DNA from: Paracoccaceae bacterium
GTDB lineage: Bacteria > Pseudomonadota > Alphaproteobacteria > Rhodobacterales > Rhodobacteraceae
DNA: 15,316 bases
Reading direction: 5' to 3'
Assembly (NCBI GenBank): GCA_021648225.1
Contig: JAKITE010000062.1
Coordinates: forward strand, 1 to 15,316
Position numbers and translations under genes: made by a program. Under the pieces are notes generated by a model. The model had not been told where the DNA came from and did no database searches. It saw nothing but the letters and a program-made list of their open reading frames with translations. Position 1 is the stretch's first letter; each line of letters begins with the position of its first letter. Positions 6,116 to 14,576 of this stretch are shown here, one piece after another.

Positions 6116-6903
6116 TGTGCACTGTATGTGGATGCTCTGAGGGCGAAGTGAAAATCGAAGGTGGCCACGACCACCCCCATGACCACCATTACGGCCACGG
6201 CCCCGCGCACGCCCACGCGCCGGGGTTAAGCCAATCGCGCATGGTGCAGATCGAAACCGATATTCTGGCGAAAAACAACGAATATGCGGCGGCCAACCGC
6301 GCCGAATTTGCCAAGCGCGGGGTGTTGGCGCTGAACCTTGTTTCCTCGCCCGGTTCTGGCAAAACTACGCTACTGACCGCGACTATCGAGCAGATGAAGG
6401 CCAAGACCGCGATTGCCGTGATCGAGGGCGACCAGCAAACCGCCAATGATGCCGAGCGTATTCGCGCCACCGGCGTGCCGGCCATTCAGGTCAATACCGG
6501 CAAGGGCTGCCATCTCGACGGCCACATGGTGGGCCACGCGCTGGAGCATCTGGAAATTAAAGACGGCGTTTTGTTTATCGAAAATGTTGGAAATCTGGTG
6601 TGCCCTGCGGGGTTTGACCTCGGCGAGGCCCATAAGGTGGTGATCCTGAGCGTGACCGAGGGCGAGGACAAGCCGATCAAATATCCCGATATGTTTCATG
6701 CCTCTGACCTGATGCTGCTGACCAAAACCGACCTGCTGCCCTATCTGGATTTTGACGTGGAGCAATGCATGGAATATGCGCGGCGGGTCAACCCGAAAAT
6801 TAAAATCCTGCAACTCTCCGCCAAATCCGGTGAGGGTATGGAAGATTGGCTGGCGTGGATAAGTGCCAGCCGGAAAATGAACGAAATCGGCTCGGGAGGA
6901 TAA
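6115..6903 (+). CDS. hypB: Hydrogenase nickel-insertion GTPase HypB
   Basis: SIMIBI-class GTPase (262 aa) that drives nickel transfer during NiFe-site assembly. It begins MCTVCGC, the high-affinity nickel CxxCxC motif (Cys2, Cys5, Cys7). A histidine-rich stretch follows at about residues 18-35, suited to nickel storage or buffering. The GTPase core shows the P-loop SPGSGKTT (78-85), EGDQQT (104-109), the metal/dimer site Cys132-His133 with Cys163 in ENVGNLVCP, and the guanine-recognition motif TKTDL (203-207). GGAGG lies 7 nt before the ATG, inside the end of hypA. In Ralstonia hypF follows hypB, but here hypC follows directly. Confidence 0.97.
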   Translation: MCTVCGCSEGEVKIEGGHDHPHDHHYGHGPAHAHAPGLSQSRMVQIETDILAKNNEYAAANRAEFAKRGVLALNLVSSPGSGKTTLLTATIEQMKAKTAIAVIEGDQQTANDAERIRATGVPAIQVNTGKGCHLDGHMVGHALEHLEIKDGVLFIENVGNLVCPAGFDLGEAHKVVILSVTEGEDKPIKYPDMFHASDLMLLTKTDLLPYLDFDVEQCMEYARRVNPKIKILQLSAKSGEGMEDWLAWISASRKMNEIGSGG

Positions 6904-6906
6904 AAC

Positions 6907-7158
6907 ATGTGCTTGGCGATACCTGCAAAAATTGTTGAAAAAACCAATGGTGACAACGCGATTGTATCGCTTGAAGGCGTGAAAAAGGAAATATCCCTGA
7001 CGCTGGTTCCCGAGGCCAAGATCGGGGATTATGTGCTGGTGCATGTTGGCTATGCACTGAACACCATCTGCCCCGAAGAGGCCGAAGAAACGCTTAAGAT
7101 TATGGCGGAGATGTCTCTTGTCAGGGCGGAGCTGGCACCAAACGAGGCCGCTGAATGA
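6907..7158 (+). CDS. hypC: Hydrogenase assembly chaperone HypC
   Basis: Small OB-fold chaperone (83 aa) of the HypC/HybG/HupF family. It carries the Fe(CN)2CO intermediate with HypD and then docks it on the large-subunit precursor. It begins MCLAIP; Cys2 (exposed after Met removal) is the iron and substrate ligand. His46 in VHVGYA is the other conserved residue. A strong GGGAGGA site overlaps the end of hypB, and only 3 bp separate the two genes. The end overlaps hypD by ATGA. The full family length is present. Confidence 0.96.
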   Translation: MCLAIPAKIVEKTNGDNAIVSLEGVKKEISLTLVPEAKIGDYVLVHVGYALNTICPEEAEETLKIMAEMSLVRAELAPNEAAE

Positions 7159-8297
7159 AATATGTAGACGAATTTCGCGACAAGACAATTGCCAAAAACC
7201 TGGCCAAACAAATCGCCGCAGAGGCCGACCCCGCGCGCCAATATAACCTGATGGAATTTTGCGGTGGCCACACCCACGCGATTTTTCGATACGGCGTGCA
7301 GGACCTGATGCCCGACAACGTACATTTTGTGCATGGTCCGGGCTGTCCGGTCTGTGTGCTGCCGATTCCGCGCATTGACAACGCCATCGAGCTGGGTGAG
7401 CAGGGCGCGATTGTTTGCACTTACGGCGATATGATGCGGGTGCCCGCCAGCGGCAAAAACAGCCTGATCAAGGCCAAGGCGGCGGGTTCCGATATCCGCA
7501 TGATCTATTCCACGCAGGACGCCCTGAAAATTGCGCGCGATAACCCCGATAAAGAAGTGGTTTTTTTTGCCATCGGCTTTGAAACCACCACCCCCCCCAC
7601 GGCGGTAGCGATCAAGGTGGCGGCGGCTGAGGGCCTGAAGAACTTCACCGTGTTTTGCAACCATGTGTTGACCCCCGCCGCCATTCAACACATCCTGCAA
7701 TCGCCCGAAGTGCGCGAGCTGGGGCAAGTGCATATTGACGGGTTTTACGGGCCAAGCCATGTGTCTTCCATCATCGGCTCGGCCCCCTATGATTACTTCG
7801 CCGAGGAGTTTCAAAAGCCGGTGGTGATCGCCGGTTTCGAGCCGCTGGATGTGATGCAATCCACCCTGATGTTGATTCGCCAAATCAATGAGGGCCGTTT
7901 CGAGGTTGAAAACGAATATACCCGCGTGGTGACGCCGGAAGGCAATGAAAAAGCACAGGAAATGGTGTCCGAGGTGTTCGAGCTACGCCGCAGTTTCGAG
8001 TGGCGGGGCTTGGGCGAGGTGCCCTATAGTGCCCTGAAAATCAAAGAAGAATTTGCCGAGTTTGACGCCGAGCGCCGCTTTACCCTGTCTGAAAGCAAGG
8101 GCAAAGATGTAAAGGGCTGCGAATGCCCTGCCATTTTGCGCGGCGTCAAAAAACCCACCGATTGCAAGCTGTTTGGCACGGTTTGCACACCGGATAACCC
8201 GATGGGGTCTTGTATGGTATCGTCCGAAGGCTCCTGCGCGGCATATTGGTCCTATGGCCGCTTCCGGCTGGACCGCGCAAAGGAGGCTGCCGAATGA
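7155..8297 (+). CDS. hypD: Hydrogenase Fe-cofactor assembly scaffold HypD
   Basis: Scaffold protein (380 aa) on which, with HypC, the Fe(CN)2CO group is built; it also contains a redox-active [4Fe-4S] cluster. Visible motifs are EFCGGHTH (Cys36), GPGCPVC (Cys64, Cys67) and FAIGFETTTPP. A C-terminal Cys-rich region has Cys322, Cys324, Cys337, Cys344, Cys353 and Cys361, which hold the cluster. The ATG overlaps the hypC stop (ATGA), with GAGG 7 nt upstream. Two homopolymer runs, T8 at 7561-7568 and C8 at 7591-7598, lie within the conserved FAIGFETTTPP region; the frame is intact across them. Confidence 0.97.
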   Translation: MKYVDEFRDKTIAKNLAKQIAAEADPARQYNLMEFCGGHTHAIFRYGVQDLMPDNVHFVHGPGCPVCVLPIPRIDNAIELGEQGAIVCTYGDMMRVPASGKNSLIKAKAAGSDIRMIYSTQDALKIARDNPDKEVVFFAIGFETTTPPTAVAIKVAAAEGLKNFTVFCNHVLTPAAIQHILQSPEVRELGQVHIDGFYGPSHVSSIIGSAPYDYFAEEFQKPVVIAGFEPLDVMQSTLMLIRQINEGRFEVENEYTRVVTPEGNEKAQEMVSEVFELRRSFEWRGLGEVPYSALKIKEEFAEFDAERRFTLSESKGKDVKGCECPAILRGVKKPTDCKLFGTVCTPDNPMGSCMVSSEGSCAAYWSYGRFRLDRAKEAAE

Positions 8298-9355
8298 GCC
8301 AGCCCGCATCAAGAATGGAAAAACGTTTCCCTACCAAGATCAACATGCGCCGTGGCAAGGTGGACATGACCCACGGCTCGGGCGGGCGGGCCATGGCGCA
8401 GCTTATAGAGGAACTGTTCGTCAAGCATTTTGACAATGAATTGCTGGCCCAAGGCAATGATCAGGCCCTGTTTGACGCCCCGAAAGGCCGGATGGTGATG
8501 AGCGTGGACGGCCATGTGGTGTCGCCGCTGTTTTTTCCGGGCGGTGATATCGGCTCGCTTTCCGTGCATGGCACCATCAACGATGTCGCCATGTCGGGCG
8601 CTGTGCCGCTTTACCTGTCGGCAGGGTTTATTCTGGAGGAAGGCTACCCGCTGGCCGACCTTGAAAAGATCGTTATTTCAATGGCTAAAGCGGCGCGCGA
8701 AGCTGGCGTGCCGGTGGTAACAGGCGATACCAAAGTGGTGGAGCGTGGCAAGGGGGACGGGGTTTTTATCACCACCACCGGCATTGGCGTGGTGCCTGAC
8801 GGGCTTGATATTTCTGGTGCCAATGTGCGCGCGGGCGATGCGATTCTGATTTCCGGCCATATCGGAGACCACGGCGTGGCGATTATGTCGAGCCGCGAAA
8901 ACCTTGCCTTTGAAACCCGGATTGTCAGCGATAGCGCCGCCTTGCACGGGTTGGTGGCCGATATGGTAGCGGCGGTGCCTGAAATTCACGCGCTGCGCGA
9001 CCCCACGCGCGGCGGGCTGGCATCCGCGCTCAACGAGATCGCCTATCAGGCCGAGGTCGGCATGAAGCTGTTTGAAGACAATATCCCGCTGCGCGGCGAG
9101 GTCGACGCCGCCTGCGAGTTTCTGGGCCTTGACCCGCTTTATGTGGCCAACGAGGGCAAGCTGGTGGCGTTTTGCCCTGCCGACAAGGCCGAAAAGCTGC
9201 TGGCGGTGATGCGCGCCCACCCGCTGGGCGAGCATAGCGCCATTATCGGCGAGGTGCTGGAAGATGACATGGGCTTTGTGACCATGGAAACCGGTTTTGG
9301 CGGCATGCGGATTGTCGATTGGCTGGCGGGCGAGCAACTGCCGAGGATCTGTTAG
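8294..9355 (+). CDS. hypE: Hydrogenase cyanide-ligand enzyme HypE
   Basis: PurM-like ATPase (353 aa) that dehydrates the thiocarbamate on its C-terminal Cys to a thiocyanate, the source of the CN ligands for HypCD. The C-terminus ends PRIC, so Cys353 is present as the terminal residue. The N-terminal THGSGG (26-31) and the internal DPTRGG motif are family marks. The frame is open upstream to 8210 inside hypD. The ATG at 8294 is preferred because it makes an ATGA overlap with hypD and has AGGAGG (8281-8286) 7 nt upstream. HypE depends on HypF for carbamoylation, yet no hypF is present in the window. Confidence 0.96.
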   Translation: MSQPASRMEKRFPTKINMRRGKVDMTHGSGGRAMAQLIEELFVKHFDNELLAQGNDQALFDAPKGRMVMSVDGHVVSPLFFPGGDIGSLSVHGTINDVAMSGAVPLYLSAGFILEEGYPLADLEKIVISMAKAAREAGVPVVTGDTKVVERGKGDGVFITTTGIGVVPDGLDISGANVRAGDAILISGHIGDHGVAIMSSRENLAFETRIVSDSAALHGLVADMVAAVPEIHALRDPTRGGLASALNEIAYQAEVGMKLFEDNIPLRGEVDAACEFLGLDPLYVANEGKLVAFCPADKAEKLLAVMRAHPLGEHSAIIGEVLEDDMGFVTMETGFGGMRIVDWLAGEQLPRIC

Positions 9356-10066
9356 ATGGAGTTTCTGCTGCTCGGGTTTCTGGTTGGCATTGCCCATGCG
9401 TTCGAGGCCGATCATATGGCCGCCATCGGCACCTTGGCCTCCAGCGGCAAGGCTACGCCAAAACGACTGGCCTTTTTGGGGGCGAGCTGGGGCATGGGGC
9501 ACACCACCACGCTGTTTGTCATTTCCCTGCCGGTCATCCTGTTTGGCGTGATCCTGACCGAGCGTTTTTCTGCAGGGCTGGAATTTGCCATCGGCATTAT
9601 GCTGATCGGGCTGGGGGTGCAGGTGTTTTATAGGCTGTGGAAGGCGCGGGTGCATTTGCATGTGCATGACCACGGCGGCCAGCGGCATTTCCACGCCCAT
9701 TCCCACGCGGGAGAAACCCTGCCGCACGCAGTAAACCCGCACCATCACAAACACCGCGCATTCTCGTTTCGGGCCTATGCGGTGGGGCTGGCACACGGGG
9801 CGGCGGGCTCGGCTGGGCTGGTGGCGCTGGCAGCGGCAGCCACACAAAATGCGGTGACGGCGCTGGTCTATATTCTGGTGTTTGGTGTTGGGTCCATCCT
9901 TGGCATGGCGGCGCTGACCTATGCCGCCAGCTGGCCGCTGCGGCTGGCGGAAAAAACCGCCTCCAGGCTGCTGAAAACCGTGCAAATGGCCATGGGGGTG
10001 GCAGCGGTTGCTGTGGGCGTGATCGTCATGACCGAGGCCGCGCCGGTGATTTGGGGGGCGGTATAA
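9356..10066 (+). CDS. Nickel/cobalt permease-like membrane protein with His-rich loop
   Basis: Predicted inner-membrane protein (236 aa) with about six hydrophobic segments (roughly residues 1-25, 38-62, 72-93, 138-160, 166-190, 207-228). HAFEADH (14-20) fits the HX4DH signature of NiCoT/UreH-type nickel permeases, and GMGHTTTLF (46-54) and GLAHGAAGSAGL (144-155) are like the other conserved His motifs. Between segments 3 and 4 is a loop with many histidines (about 100-134). Inference: nickel uptake for hydrogenase assembly, supported by its position between hypE and hypX. The ATG follows the hypE stop with no gap, and GAGG lies shortly upstream. It is much shorter than the HoxN permease, so it is not called hoxN. 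The exact substrate and transport direction are not shown by sequence. Confidence 0.85.
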   Translation: MEFLLLGFLVGIAHAFEADHMAAIGTLASSGKATPKRLAFLGASWGMGHTTTLFVISLPVILFGVILTERFSAGLEFAIGIMLIGLGVQVFYRLWKARVHLHVHDHGGQRHFHAHSHAGETLPHAVNPHHHKHRAFSFRAYAVGLAHGAAGSAGLVALAAAATQNAVTALVYILVFGVGSILGMAALTYAASWPLRLAEKTASRLLKTVQMAMGVAAVAVGVIVMTEAAPVIWGAV

Positions 10067-11710
10067 ATGCGCATCCTGCTGCTGATCCACGGGTTTAACG
10101 CGCTGTCGCAGCGAGTGTTTGTGGAGTTGCAGGCGGCGGGCCACGAGGTCAGCATCGAGTTTGATATCAACGACGATCTGACCCGCGAAGCGGTGGCGCT
10201 TTTTGCCCCCGATGTCATCCTCTGCCCCTATCTGAAACGGGCGATTCCGGATGATATCTGGCAAAACTACCTATGCCTGATCGTGCATCCAGGCGTGGTC
10301 GGGGATCGCGGCCCGTCCGCGCTGGACTGGGCGATTTTACGCAATGAACCCCGCTGGGGTGTGACCGTGCTGCAAGCGGTGGCCAAGATGGACGCGGGGC
10401 CGGTCTGGGCAGCGCGGGAATTCGATATGCGCGCGGCCACCAAGTCCAGCCTTTACCGGCGCGAAGTGGCGGATGCGGCGTTGGCCGCGATATTTGAAGC
10501 GTTGGATAGAGCGGAAGGCGTGGCAGAGCCGTTACAGCCAATGCTGCCCTCGGTAAAGCAAGCCGACAGAGCGATTGATTGGGCGCAGGATAATACCGAA
10601 ACCGTGCTGCGCAAGGTGCGCGCCTCTGACGGGGTGCCCGGGCTGCGCGACGGGGATTTTTACCTTTATGATGCCCATGAAGCGTTTTTGCAGGGCAAGG
10701 CGGGCGAGATCATCGCCACCTCCGGCCCCGCGATTTGCCGTGCCACCGCTGATGGCGCGGTATGGATTGGCCATATGCGCGCGGCTGGCGCGGGGTTCAA
10801 GCTGCCCGCCACCATGCTGGTGCAGCCCGATGTGCCGAAAATTGCGCTGGATAGCGAGGAGGGCTACCACGAGGTTTCGTATCGCGAGGTGGGGGATGTC
10901 GGGTTTTTGCGTTTCAATTTTTATAATGGGGCCATGGCAACCGCGCAGATAAAGCGGCTGCTGGCAGCTTACCTTGTGGCCTGCACACGCCCTACCAAAG
11001 TGATTGTGCTTGAGGGCGGAGATGATTTTTGGTCCAACGGTATTCACCTCAATATCATCGAGGCCAATGCTTCACCGGCAGATGAATCATGGCGCAATAT
11101 CAACGCGATGGATGATTTGTCCGAGGCCATTATCCGCACAGGCACCCACCTGACGGTGGCCGCTATCGGGGCCAATGCGGGTGCGGGCGGGGTGTTTCTG
11201 GCACGGGCCTGTGATCGGGTCTGGCTGATCAAAACCGCCATTCTTAACCCGCATTACAAGGATATGGGCAACCTTTACGGCTCTGAATTCTGGACGTATT
11301 TGCTACCGCGTTATTGCGGCGAGGCTAATGCTACGCGCATAGCGGTGCAGCGCCTGCCGATGGGCGCAGATGAGGCGGCTGAATTGGGGCTGGCCGATGC
11401 TACCTTTGGCGAAACCCGCGCCGGTTTTGATGCGGAAACCGGCACCCGCGCGGATGCACTGGCCGAAGATTTCAGCACGCTAATGGCGGCAAAACAGGCG
11501 CGCCGCTCGGCTGACGAAGCACAAAAGCCGCTGGCGCAATACCGCGCCGAAGAGCTGGCCCGCATGAAGCGTAATTTCTATGGTTTTGACCCCAGCTACC
11601 ATATCGCCCGCTATAATTTTGTCCATAAAATCTGCAAGTCCCGCACCCCCGTTACCCTCGCCCGCCACCGCGACAAACGATCATGCCTGACACAAAGGAA
11701 CGCCTCATGA
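10067..11710 (+). CDS. hypX: CO-ligand synthesis protein HypX (HoxX)
   Basis: Two-domain enzyme (547 aa) that produces the active-site CO ligand from a formyl-tetrahydrofolate formyl group in organisms that mature hydrogenases in air. The N-terminal half is formyltransferase-like, with HPGVVGDRGPSALDW around residues 74-88. The C-terminal half is enoyl-CoA-hydratase (crotonase)-like, with GGDDFWSNGIHLN near 317-330, an AAIGANAGAGG segment, and NPHYKDMGNLYGSEFW near 395-410, all typical of HypX. The ATG abuts the permease stop and follows a GGGGGGCGG stretch. The stop overlaps the hoxA ATG (ATGA). Its presence suggests hydrogenase production under oxic conditions. Confidence 0.94.
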   Translation: MRILLLIHGFNALSQRVFVELQAAGHEVSIEFDINDDLTREAVALFAPDVILCPYLKRAIPDDIWQNYLCLIVHPGVVGDRGPSALDWAILRNEPRWGVTVLQAVAKMDAGPVWAAREFDMRAATKSSLYRREVADAALAAIFEALDRAEGVAEPLQPMLPSVKQADRAIDWAQDNTETVLRKVRASDGVPGLRDGDFYLYDAHEAFLQGKAGEIIATSGPAICRATADGAVWIGHMRAAGAGFKLPATMLVQPDVPKIALDSEEGYHEVSYREVGDVGFLRFNFYNGAMATAQIKRLLAAYLVACTRPTKVIVLEGGDDFWSNGIHLNIIEANASPADESWRNINAMDDLSEAIIRTGTHLTVAAIGANAGAGGVFLARACDRVWLIKTAILNPHYKDMGNLYGSEFWTYLLPRYCGEANATRIAVQRLPMGADEAAELGLADATFGETRAGFDAETGTRADALAEDFSTLMAAKQARRSADEAQKPLAQYRAEELARMKRNFYGFDPSYHIARYNFVHKICKSRTPVTLARHRDKRSCLTQRNAS

Positions 11711-13209
11711 GCACCGGAAAACCCGCCATTCTGATCGTTGATGACGAGCGCCGGTCACTGGAAACCCTCGAGCGCAATCTTGCCGACGAGTTTGATGTGC
11801 TTTTGGCTGAAAATACTACCGAGGCAGAGCAATTATTGGCCGATAACTGGGTGCAGATCATCCTGTGTGACCAGCGCATGCCCGACAAGAGCGGGGTCCA
11901 GTTTCTGACTGAAATGCGCGAAAAATGGCCCGATGTGATCCGCATTATCATTTCGGGCTATACCGATGCGGATGATATTATATCGGGCGTGAATGACGCC
12001 GGTATCTATCATTATATCACCAAACCGTGGAAGCCGGAAAAGCTGATTCTGGTTTTGCGCAATGCGGCCATGATGTTCGAGCTGGAGCGCCAGAACGAAT
12101 TGCTGGCGATCGAGCTGCGTGTCTCTGCGGGGGCGGCAAACACCAAGGTTAACGAGCGCCGCGCGAGCCTGCGCAAGACCTATGATTTCGATGACGGGAT
12201 CATCCGCTCCAAAACCAGCCCGATGAACGGGATTTGCGATACATTGATCCGGATTGCGCCGTTTGATCTGTCGGTGCTGATCTGCGGCGAATCCGGCACC
12301 GGCAAGGAGCTGGTCGCCCGTGCCATCCATTATAATTCAGGGCGCTGGAACAGCCCGTTTGTGGTGCAGAATTGTGGCTCCATGCCGCAGGAAATACTGG
12401 AGGCCGAATTGTTCGGCTTTAAAAAGGGTGCGTTTCCCAGTGCGGTGCATGATTATACCGGCCTGCTGGAGCGGGCCTCTGGCGGCACCGTTTTTCTGGA
12501 TGAAATCGGCGATACTACGCCGGCGTTTCAGGTGCGCCTGTTGCGGGTAATGCAAGAGGGCGAGCTGCGGCCTGTCGGCTCTAACCAGACCCGCAAGGTG
12601 GATGTGCGCATTCTGGCCAGCTCGCAAAAAAACCTCGAGGAAGAAGTGCAGGCCGGACGGCTGCGCAAGGACCTGTATTTTCGCCTTGCGGGCTTGTGCA
12701 TTCAGCTTCCGCCCCTGCGCGACCGCCGCGAGGATATTCCGCTGCTGGCCCGTTTTTTGCTTAATCAGGCCATGCCGAAACTGGGGAAAACCGCCGCCGG
12801 GTTCACCGCCGAAGCCCTGTCTTGCATGAAGCGCTATTGCTGGCCGGGCAATGTGCGCGAAATGCAGAACGAGATCGAGCGCATGCTGGTTATGGGACCG
12901 GAAGATGAGTACCTCGGGGCGGAGCTGCTGTCACCCAAAGTGCTGATGGCCGCAGATCCGGAGGTAAGCGATGATCTGGCGCTGGTCGGGGCTGTTGGCG
13001 GCACATTGAAAGAGCGGGTGGAGAAATTCGAAGTGAAAATCCTGCGCGAGGCGCTGATCCGGCATCGCTGGAACAAAAGCAAAGCCGCGCGGGAATTGGG
13101 GCTTTCGCGGGTTGGTTTGCGCGGCAAGCTGGAGCGCTACGGACTGGAGAAAGACGAAGGCAAACCCGCGCTACAGCCCGAATTTGTAGAAAACAAGGGG
13201 GTGCCATGA
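11707..13209 (+). CDS. hoxA: NtrC-family response regulator HoxA (HupR type)
   Basis: Transcription activator of hydrogenase genes (500 aa). The receiver domain (1-120) has Asp12/Asp13, phosphoacceptor Asp55, Ser83 and Lys106. The AAA+ domain has Walker A GESGTGKE (194-201) and Walker B VFLDEIGD (262-269). The sigma-54 contact loop, normally GAFTGA, reads GAFPSA (241-246), replacing Thr and Gly. A Fis-type helix-turn-helix follows (about 455-480, WNKSKAARELGLS). The ATG at 11707 is chosen because it overlaps the hypX stop (ATGA) with AAGGA 7 nt upstream; an in-frame ATG at 11683 has weaker support. It is likely partnered with HoxJ encoded next. Ralstonia HoxA works with sigma-54 and Rhodobacter HupR with sigma-70; the altered loop leaves open which applies here. 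Confidence 0.92.
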   Translation: MSTGKPAILIVDDERRSLETLERNLADEFDVLLAENTTEAEQLLADNWVQIILCDQRMPDKSGVQFLTEMREKWPDVIRIIISGYTDADDIISGVNDAGIYHYITKPWKPEKLILVLRNAAMMFELERQNELLAIELRVSAGAANTKVNERRASLRKTYDFDDGIIRSKTSPMNGICDTLIRIAPFDLSVLICGESGTGKELVARAIHYNSGRWNSPFVVQNCGSMPQEILEAELFGFKKGAFPSAVHDYTGLLERASGGTVFLDEIGDTTPAFQVRLLRVMQEGELRPVGSNQTRKVDVRILASSQKNLEEEVQAGRLRKDLYFRLAGLCIQLPPLRDRREDIPLLARFLLNQAMPKLGKTAAGFTAEALSCMKRYCWPGNVREMQNEIERMLVMGPEDEYLGAELLSPKVLMAADPEVSDDLALVGAVGGTLKERVEKFEVKILREALIRHRWNKSKAARELGLSRVGLRGKLERYGLEKDEGKPALQPEFVENKGVP

Positions 13210-14576
13210 TAGATAAACAAGGCATTTCGGATAAGACAACCGCCGCTTTGATGGCGCAAACCGGCGGCAGTGCGACAGGGCTTTCGCCCTCCGACGAGGC
13301 GGTCTGGATCGAGGTTATCCAGCAGATGGATCGGGTCTATTCCGAGCTGGTGGATTCGCAAACCGCACTGGAGGACAAAAACCACGAGCTTGAAACCGCG
13401 CAGGATTTTATCGGCAGCGTGATGCAGGCGATGACAGACCTGATGATTGTCTGCGATACCAAGGGCCGCATAGAGCAGGTTAACGATGCGCTGATACGGC
13501 TGACAGGATTGCCCGCCGAGCAATTTGTCGGCCGCGCTGTGCTTGAGGTTTTGACCGGGGGGAATGCGGGGATGCAATCGGTGTTTCGGCAGCATTCGGC
13601 CTCAAAGCCGCATTTCACCAATTGCGAGGTGCAGATACGGCAGGCGGATGGCGAAAATATTGCCCTTGCGATCAATTGCTCGCCGCGCTTTGACCACCAG
13701 AAAAACCTTGTGGGCATGGTGATGATCGGCCGCCCGATGCAGGAATTGCAGCGCGCCTATCACGAGCTGGGCGATGCCTTGAAGAAATTCGACACCGCCA
13801 AGCAGCATCTGGTTGCGTCCGAAAAAATGGCCGCCTTGGGCCGGTTGGTGGCGGGGGTGGCGCATGAGCTGAATAACCCGATCAGTTTTATTTTTGGCAA
13901 TATGCATGCGCTGCAATCTTACGGCGAAAAGATCACGCTTTTTCTGAATGCAACCGAGCAGGGCCTATCCGGTGGCGACATGCAGAAATTGCGTCGGGAA
14001 TTGCAGATCGACCGGATCGCCAAGGATATCCTGCCGCTGGTCGAGGGCACCTTGGAAGGTGCCGAACGGGTGAGCGATATCGTGCAGGATCTGCGGCGTT
14101 TTTCGGGCAACCAAAAGCAGGGGGCGGAAGAATTCGCCCTGTCTCCGGTGCTGCACACGGCGGCAAACTGGGTGTTGCGCGGGGCAAAAAACAAGCCGTT
14201 GATGCAGATAGACTGCGCCGACAGCCTCCATATTCATGCACAAAAAGGCTATATTCACCAGATTCTGGTCAACCTCGTGCAAAACGCAGTCGATGCCATG
14301 GAGGGCGCGCAGGCGGGCAAGATCGAAATTGGCGTTGGCCGGCATGAAGGCAGGATATGCATATCCGTTCGGGATAATGGCCCGGGGATATCCGCGCAAA
14401 ACCTTGGCAAGATATTCGAGCCGTTTTTCACCACCAAGCCGATTGGCCAAGGCACGGGGCTGGGGCTGTATGTCAGCTATCGCATGGCCGATGAAATCGG
14501 CGGCACATTGAGGGTGGAAAACCATGCCGGTGGCGGCAGCTGCTTTGCGCTTTGCCTGCCCGAAAGGCCGCTATGA
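13206..14576 (+). CDS. hoxJ: H2-signalling sensor histidine kinase HoxJ (HupT type)
   Basis: Soluble PAS-containing kinase (456 aa) that would receive the H2 signal from the regulatory hydrogenase HoxBC and phosphorylate HoxA. There are no membrane segments. A likely coiled coil (about 35-68) leads into a PAS domain (about 68-180). The dimerisation/phosphoacceptor region has His220 in GVAHELNNP. The ATPase domain has the N box with Asn360 (NLVQNAVDAM), G1 DNGPG (390-394), the F-box segment FEPFFTTK and G2 GTGLGL (416-421). All catalytic boxes look intact, unlike the HoxJ of Ralstonia H16, which is known to carry an inactivating substitution. It overlaps hoxA by ATGA and hoxB by ATGA. Confidence 0.92.
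   Translation: MIDKQGISDKTTAALMAQTGGSATGLSPSDEAVWIEVIQQMDRVYSELVDSQTALEDKNHELETAQDFIGSVMQAMTDLMIVCDTKGRIEQVNDALIRLTGLPAEQFVGRAVLEVLTGGNAGMQSVFRQHSASKPHFTNCEVQIRQADGENIALAINCSPRFDHQKNLVGMVMIGRPMQELQRAYHELGDALKKFDTAKQHLVASEKMAALGRLVAGVAHELNNPISFIFGNMHALQSYGEKITLFLNATEQGLSGGDMQKLRRELQIDRIAKDILPLVEGTLEGAERVSDIVQDLRRFSGNQKQGAEEFALSPVLHTAANWVLRGAKNKPLMQIDCADSLHIHAQKGYIHQILVNLVQNAVDAMEGAQAGKIEIGVGRHEGRICISVRDNGPGISAQNLGKIFEPFFTTKPIGQGTGLGLYVSYRMADEIGGTLRVENHAGGGSCFALCLPERPL

Noticed and set aside
8678..10264. Long minus-strand open frame opposite hypE and the permease gene.
   Set aside because: Antisense to genes with clear conserved motifs; the low-complexity His/Gln/Arg composition marks it as a shadow.
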